Notes under the pieces: model-generated | Databases searched by the model: none | Told to the model about the DNA's origin: nothing | The model's input: only the letters and a program-made list of their open reading frames with translations | Assembly: GCA_938082505.1 (NCBI GenBank) | Contig: CALLLH010000044.1 | Location: forward strand, 1 to 58,682 | From: an uncultured Flavobacteriales bacterium | Lineage (GTDB): Bacteria > Bacteroidota > Bacteroidia > Flavobacteriales_D > Sanyastnellaceae | Direction: 5' to 3' | Length of the DNA stretch: 58,682 nucleotides | Made by a program: the position numbers and the translations under genes | Shown: one piece after another, positions 55,366 through 58,682 of the stretch | Numbering within the stretch: the stretch's first letter is position 1 | Layout: each line of letters opens with the position of its first letter

Positions 55366-55373
55366 TAACTTTG
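55366..55373 (+). promoter_or_regulatory. TAnnTTTG -7 element, leaderless arrangement
   Basis: TAACTTTG followed by 4 nt (TTCC) and the ATG at 55378. Confidence 0.65.
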
Positions 55374-55377
55374 TTCC

Positions 55378-56190
55378 ATGGACGATCGAGAGCGGAAACA
55401 GGCGATGCAATGGGCACTCGATGCGGCCCGGAATGCAGGCCGCCTGCTTCTTGAACTCGGCGGCAAGCCCTTGGAGATAGAAACCAAGAAAGACGGTTCC
55501 TCGGTGACCAACGCGGACTACGCGAGCCACAAGTCCATCGAGGCCGACCTTGCCCCTTCGGGTTGGCCGGTGGTCAGCGAGGAAGGCCTGCGCCGCCCTG
55601 TAAGCGAGCGGCAGACCTGGCAGCGCTTCTGGCTGGTCGACCCCCTCGACGGCACGGGATCCTACATCCGGATGCGCGCAGGATACGCGGTCAACATCGC
55701 CCTGATCGAACACGACGGCAAGGAATGGGTCCCCATCCTCGGTGTGGTGGCCCTGCCGGACCTCGACGAGGTGTATTTCGGAGGCAACGAGATCGGCGTA
55801 TTCAAAGACCGCCTGAAACCCTCCGGCAAGCCGCCACGGGCCATACGCGCCGACGACGACGCCATGCCCCCCTTCGAGTTGCTGATCAGCTGGAACGAGA
55901 CCGGCACCCTCAACGACCTCGTCGCGGGCACGGTGGACCCCACCCAAGTTCGGATGCGCCCCATCTCCGGTGCGCGGAAGTTCTGCCTCGTCGCCGAGGG
56001 CAAGGCCGAGCTACACGCCCGCTCCACAGGCTACTTCGAATGGGACTGTGCCGCCGGCGACGCCCTCTTCCGCGCTCAGGGCATGGCGGTATGCGACCTC
56101 ATCACGGGCCGCCCCCTGTCTTACAACGGCCCCACATTGCGGGTCGGCGGCCTCATCGCCTGCCGGATCCCACAAGGCCCGGAACAGTAA
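55378..56190 (+). CDS. CysQ-like 3'(2'),5'-bisphosphate nucleotidase / inositol-phosphatase family
   Basis: A 270-residue lithium-sensitive phosphatase-type enzyme. Metal ligands: Glu in VVSEEGLR, DPLDGT (the family's D-P-(I/L)-D-G-T) and the C-terminal Asp in YFEWDCAAGDAL. CysQ removes a phosphate from 3'-phosphoadenosine 5'-phosphate in sulfate assimilation; inositol monophosphatase cannot be excluded from sequence alone. The length fits CysQ. A TAACTTTG box sits 4 nt before the ATG. Confidence 0.85.
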   Translation: MDDRERKQAMQWALDAARNAGRLLLELGGKPLEIETKKDGSSVTNADYASHKSIEADLAPSGWPVVSEEGLRRPVSERQTWQRFWLVDPLDGTGSYIRMRAGYAVNIALIEHDGKEWVPILGVVALPDLDEVYFGGNEIGVFKDRLKPSGKPPRAIRADDDAMPPFELLISWNETGTLNDLVAGTVDPTQVRMRPISGARKFCLVAEGKAELHARSTGYFEWDCAAGDALFRAQGMAVCDLITGRPLSYNGPTLRVGGLIACRIPQGPEQ

Positions 56191-56207
56191 ACGGCCTCAC
56201 CATCAAC

Positions 56208-56225
56208 AGCAGCCCCCCGGCTGCT
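56208..56225. terminator. Bidirectional hairpin between convergent genes
   Basis: AGCAGCC (56208-56214) and GGCTGCT (56219-56225) with a CCCC loop lie between the CysQ-like and RsgA stops; the last base overlaps the RsgA stop codon. It lacks U-runs on both sides. Confidence 0.4.
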
Positions 56226-57202
56226 CAAATACCACCGCCGCGCTGTCCTCCGGATCGGTAGGGGCCTTCGTCGAATTCCTCGATCATGTTGCGGTAGTTG
56301 CGATACCGCTCATCGTCCACCTCTCCCGTCTCCAACGCACGGGTCACGGCACAACCCGGCTCATCGAGGTGGCGGCAGTTGTGGAATTTGCAATCCGGCA
56401 AGAGGCGGAACATCTCCGGAAAATGGTGGTGCAACGTCTCCTTCTCAATGCGGACGAGGCCAAACCCCTTGATGCCCGGCGTATCGATGATGAATCCACC
56501 GCCTTCACCCGGCAGGAGAAACATCTCCGCGAACGTCGTCGTGTGCTTCCCCTTGTCGTGAACGTCCGACACCTCGGCCGTCTTCTGGTCCAGTCCAGGA
56601 ATCAAGGCGTTGAGCAAGGTCGATTTACCCACCCCGCTGTGGCCGCTTACGAGGTGGATCCCCCCCTTCATCCGTGCGTGCACCTCCTCCAGGCCGATGC
56701 CTTCCTTGGCCGAAATCGGCAGGCACTCATACCCCGCCTCGCTGTACATCGTCATCCACGAGGCGAGCAGATCCTCGGCCTCCTCGCCGAGCTGCAACAA
56801 CACGTCGACCTTGTTGAACAGCAGCGTCGTGGGCACGCCATAGGCCTCAGCCGTCACCAGGAAGCGGTCCACGAATCCGCTGCTCGTCGCCGGCTCGACG
56901 AGCGTCACCACGAGCCAGGCCCTGTCGATATTGGCCGCCACCACGTGTGCCTCATGGCTGAGGTTGACGCTGCGGCGGATGATGCGGTTGCGGCGCGGCG
57001 CGATCTCGGTGATGACGCCGGTTCCGTCCTCCTCTTCGGTCCATGTGACGTGGTCACCTACCGCGATCGGATTCGTCGTCCGCAGGCCCTCCAGTCGGAA
57101 TTTCCCCCGCAGCCTGCACTCCACACGCCGGCCATCGGCCGCTTGGACATCGGCCCATTTCCCTGTCGATCGGAATACCGTACCCGCGTGTTTTTCCTCC
57201 AC
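56225..57202 (-). CDS. rsgA: Ribosome small subunit-dependent GTPase A
   Basis: A 325-residue circularly permuted GTPase. Order: OB-fold (~1-70), then G4-like LLFNKVDVLL, then G1 HSGVGKSTLLNAL and G3 VIDTPGIKGFG, and finally the zinc-binding C-x4-C-x-H-x5-C (CKFHNC...HLDEPGCAV). It helps maturation of the 30S subunit. The start is the GTG at 57202 (EEKHAGTVFRSTGKW); no ATG lies near the expected N-terminus. A GAACTTGC box is 4 nt upstream. Confidence 0.93.
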   Translation of the reverse strand: MEEKHAGTVFRSTGKWADVQAADGRRVECRLRGKFRLEGLRTTNPIAVGDHVTWTEEEDGTGVITEIAPRRNRIIRRSVNLSHEAHVVAANIDRAWLVVTLVEPATSSGFVDRFLVTAEAYGVPTTLLFNKVDVLLQLGEEAEDLLASWMTMYSEAGYECLPISAKEGIGLEEVHARMKGGIHLVSGHSGVGKSTLLNALIPGLDQKTAEVSDVHDKGKHTTTFAEMFLLPGEGGGFIIDTPGIKGFGLVRIEKETLHHHFPEMFRLLPDCKFHNCRHLDEPGCAVTRALETGEVDDERYRNYRNMIEEFDEGPYRSGGQRGGGI

Positions 57203-57206
57203 GGAC

Positions 57207-57240
57207 GCAAGTTCGCTGAAATCCCCGCATCCTAACTTGC
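57207..57240. promoter_or_regulatory. Face-to-face -7-like boxes of rsgA and the ABC ATPase
   Basis: The minus strand GAACTTGC (57207-57214) is 4 nt before the rsgA GTG. The plus strand TAACTTGC (57233-57240) is 4 nt before the ABC ATPase ATG at 57245. The 42-bp gap must hold both divergent promoters, so they overlap. Confidence 0.4.
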
Positions 57241-57244
57241 ACCC

Positions 57245-57952
<708 letters not shown>

Positions 57953-58056
57953 TCGGTGCACCATCTTGCCTGCCGCGGCTCCCGGCATTTCACATTTTGA
58001 ATGCACCTTACCGTCACGGTGCCCATCGACAAACCATCCCATGGGCATGGCTTCGC

Positions 58057-58682
58057 ATGACCCGATTCAGAATCCTCCACGCCTTGATGGCGCTCGCTGC
58101 ATGCGCTGTGCCGTCCAGCGACACCCAGGCCCAAACGGTCAATGTGGTGGAGAACCCCTTGACGGGAAGAACTTGGATGGACCGGAACCTCGGGGCTTCT
58201 CAGGTGGCAACCTCACCCACCGATACAGCGGCCTATGGCGACCTCTATCAGTGGGGACGCAGTGCCGACGGCCATCAATTGCGGAGTTCTTCTACCCTTT
58301 CTGAATTGGCAAACAGCGCCACACCTGGCCACAGCCAATTCATTCTCGCGGAATCAGATTGGATGTCCATCCCCGACAATACCCTTTGGCAGGAGGTCGG
58401 CGGCGCCAACAATCCCTGCCCCAGCGGTTTCCGCCTTCCCACGGAAGCCGAATGGGAAGCAGAGCTGGCCACATGGACGTCTGCCGACGCCAACGGTGCC
58501 TTTGCGTCCCCCCTGAAATTGACGCTCGCTGGAGCGCGCAGCCGGATGAGCGGAGCGATTGGAAACGTGGGCACTTTTGTGGGCTACCGCACCAGCAACG
58601 CTGACGCAACGGGAACCCGGAACTTGGGCATCAGCAGTGACGCGGCCTTCATGGGCACCCGCCAAAAGGCAGACGGCAATTG
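58057..58682 (+). CDS. Exported FISUMP-domain protein, C-terminus beyond window edge
   Basis: A 208-codon open frame runs off the right edge. A signal peptide (RFRILHALMALAACAVPSS, cut after QAQ) is followed by a FISUMP domain: WMDRNLGASQVATSPTD, AAYGDLYQWGRSADGHQLRS, and CPSGFRLPTEAEWEAELATW. This is the typical domain opening of the Fibrobacter major paralogous family. Its GC content matches the window, unlike the FISUMP gene at 44431. Total length and cellular location of the C-terminal part are unknown. Confidence 0.82.
   Translation, partial: MTRFRILHALMALAACAVPSSDTQAQTVNVVENPLTGRTWMDRNLGASQVATSPTDTAAYGDLYQWGRSADGHQLRSSSTLSELANSATPGHSQFILAESDWMSIPDNTLWQEVGGANNPCPSGFRLPTEAEWEAELATWTSADANGAFASPLKLTLAGARSRMSGAIGNVGTFVGYRTSNADATGTRNLGISSDAAFMGTRQKADGN

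Noticed and set aside
53819..55480. 553-codon open frame overlapping the BCCT transporter in another phase
   Set aside because: His/Arg/Pro-rich translation with no recognisable motif; the BCCT frame has all family signatures.

Overview
This 58.7 kb window is chromosomal DNA of a high-GC member of the Bacteroidota, most likely a Flavobacteriales-type marine or aquatic bacterium. The evidence is a Por/type IX secretion sorting domain, a SusC/SusD pair, several TonB-dependent receptors, a 7TMR-DISM sensor kinase, a GldA-type ABC ATPase, FISUMP-domain lipoprotein-like proteins, small Bacteroidota-specific families (DUF4834, DUF4924), and the phylum's TAnnTTTG promoter element before many genes.

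Layout. 1-5.2 kb (all minus strand): an unusual duplicated regulatory cassette. Read in the direction of transcription it is VWA2, P2, sigma2, VWA1, P1, GIY-YIG, sigma1 (cut by the left edge). Here P1 and P2 are paralogues with a winged-helix-like C-terminal domain, and the sigma factors are RpoD-like. Both VWA genes carry the same upstream cis-architecture. 5.3-7.6 kb: MBOAT O-acyltransferase with an SGNH partner. 7.7-9.8 kb: a fused malyl/citramalyl-CoA lyase and mesaconyl-CoA-hydratase-like enzyme. 9.8-11.7 kb: TIGR03643 protein and a SulP permease. 12.2-15.7 kb: a secreted cupredoxin protein with a type IX sorting domain and two tandem paralogous membrane proteins. 15.8-20.1 kb: Rieske oxygenase, APC permease and sirtuin (minus), then an M42 aminopeptidase. 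20.1-25.2 kb (minus): a translationally coupled set of E1-like ThiF protein, GNAT/acyl-homoserine-synthase-like protein, 7TMR-DISM histidine kinase and two response regulators. 25.3-27.5 kb: small conserved proteins and DUF1853. 27.5-36.9 kb: sugar symporter, secreted beta-galactosidase, outer-membrane receptor, DCC protein and an acetyltransferase-like protein. 36.8-42.5 kb: YfhO-like membrane protein, DUF4834 and carB. 42.6-44.2 kb: hydrolase and GGGP synthase. 44.4-48.2 kb: AT-rich FISUMP gene and a TPP-riboswitch-controlled TonB receptor. 48.3-55.3 kb: MarR regulator, SusC, SusD and BCCT transporter. 55.4-58.7 kb: CysQ-like phosphatase, RsgA, GldA-like ATPase and a FISUMP protein cut by the right edge.

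Most of the window is core metabolism, transport and envelope biology. The two stretches that look like a system not explained by ordinary annotation are the duplicated sigma/VWA/winged-helix cassette with its shared operator-like sites, and the E1-like/GNAT/sensor-kinase operon, which looks like a small-molecule signal synthase and receptor unit. A third point of interest is the lyase-hydratase fusion. Many start codons sit only 4-8 nt after a TAnnTTTG-type element, so leaderless mRNAs appear common here.
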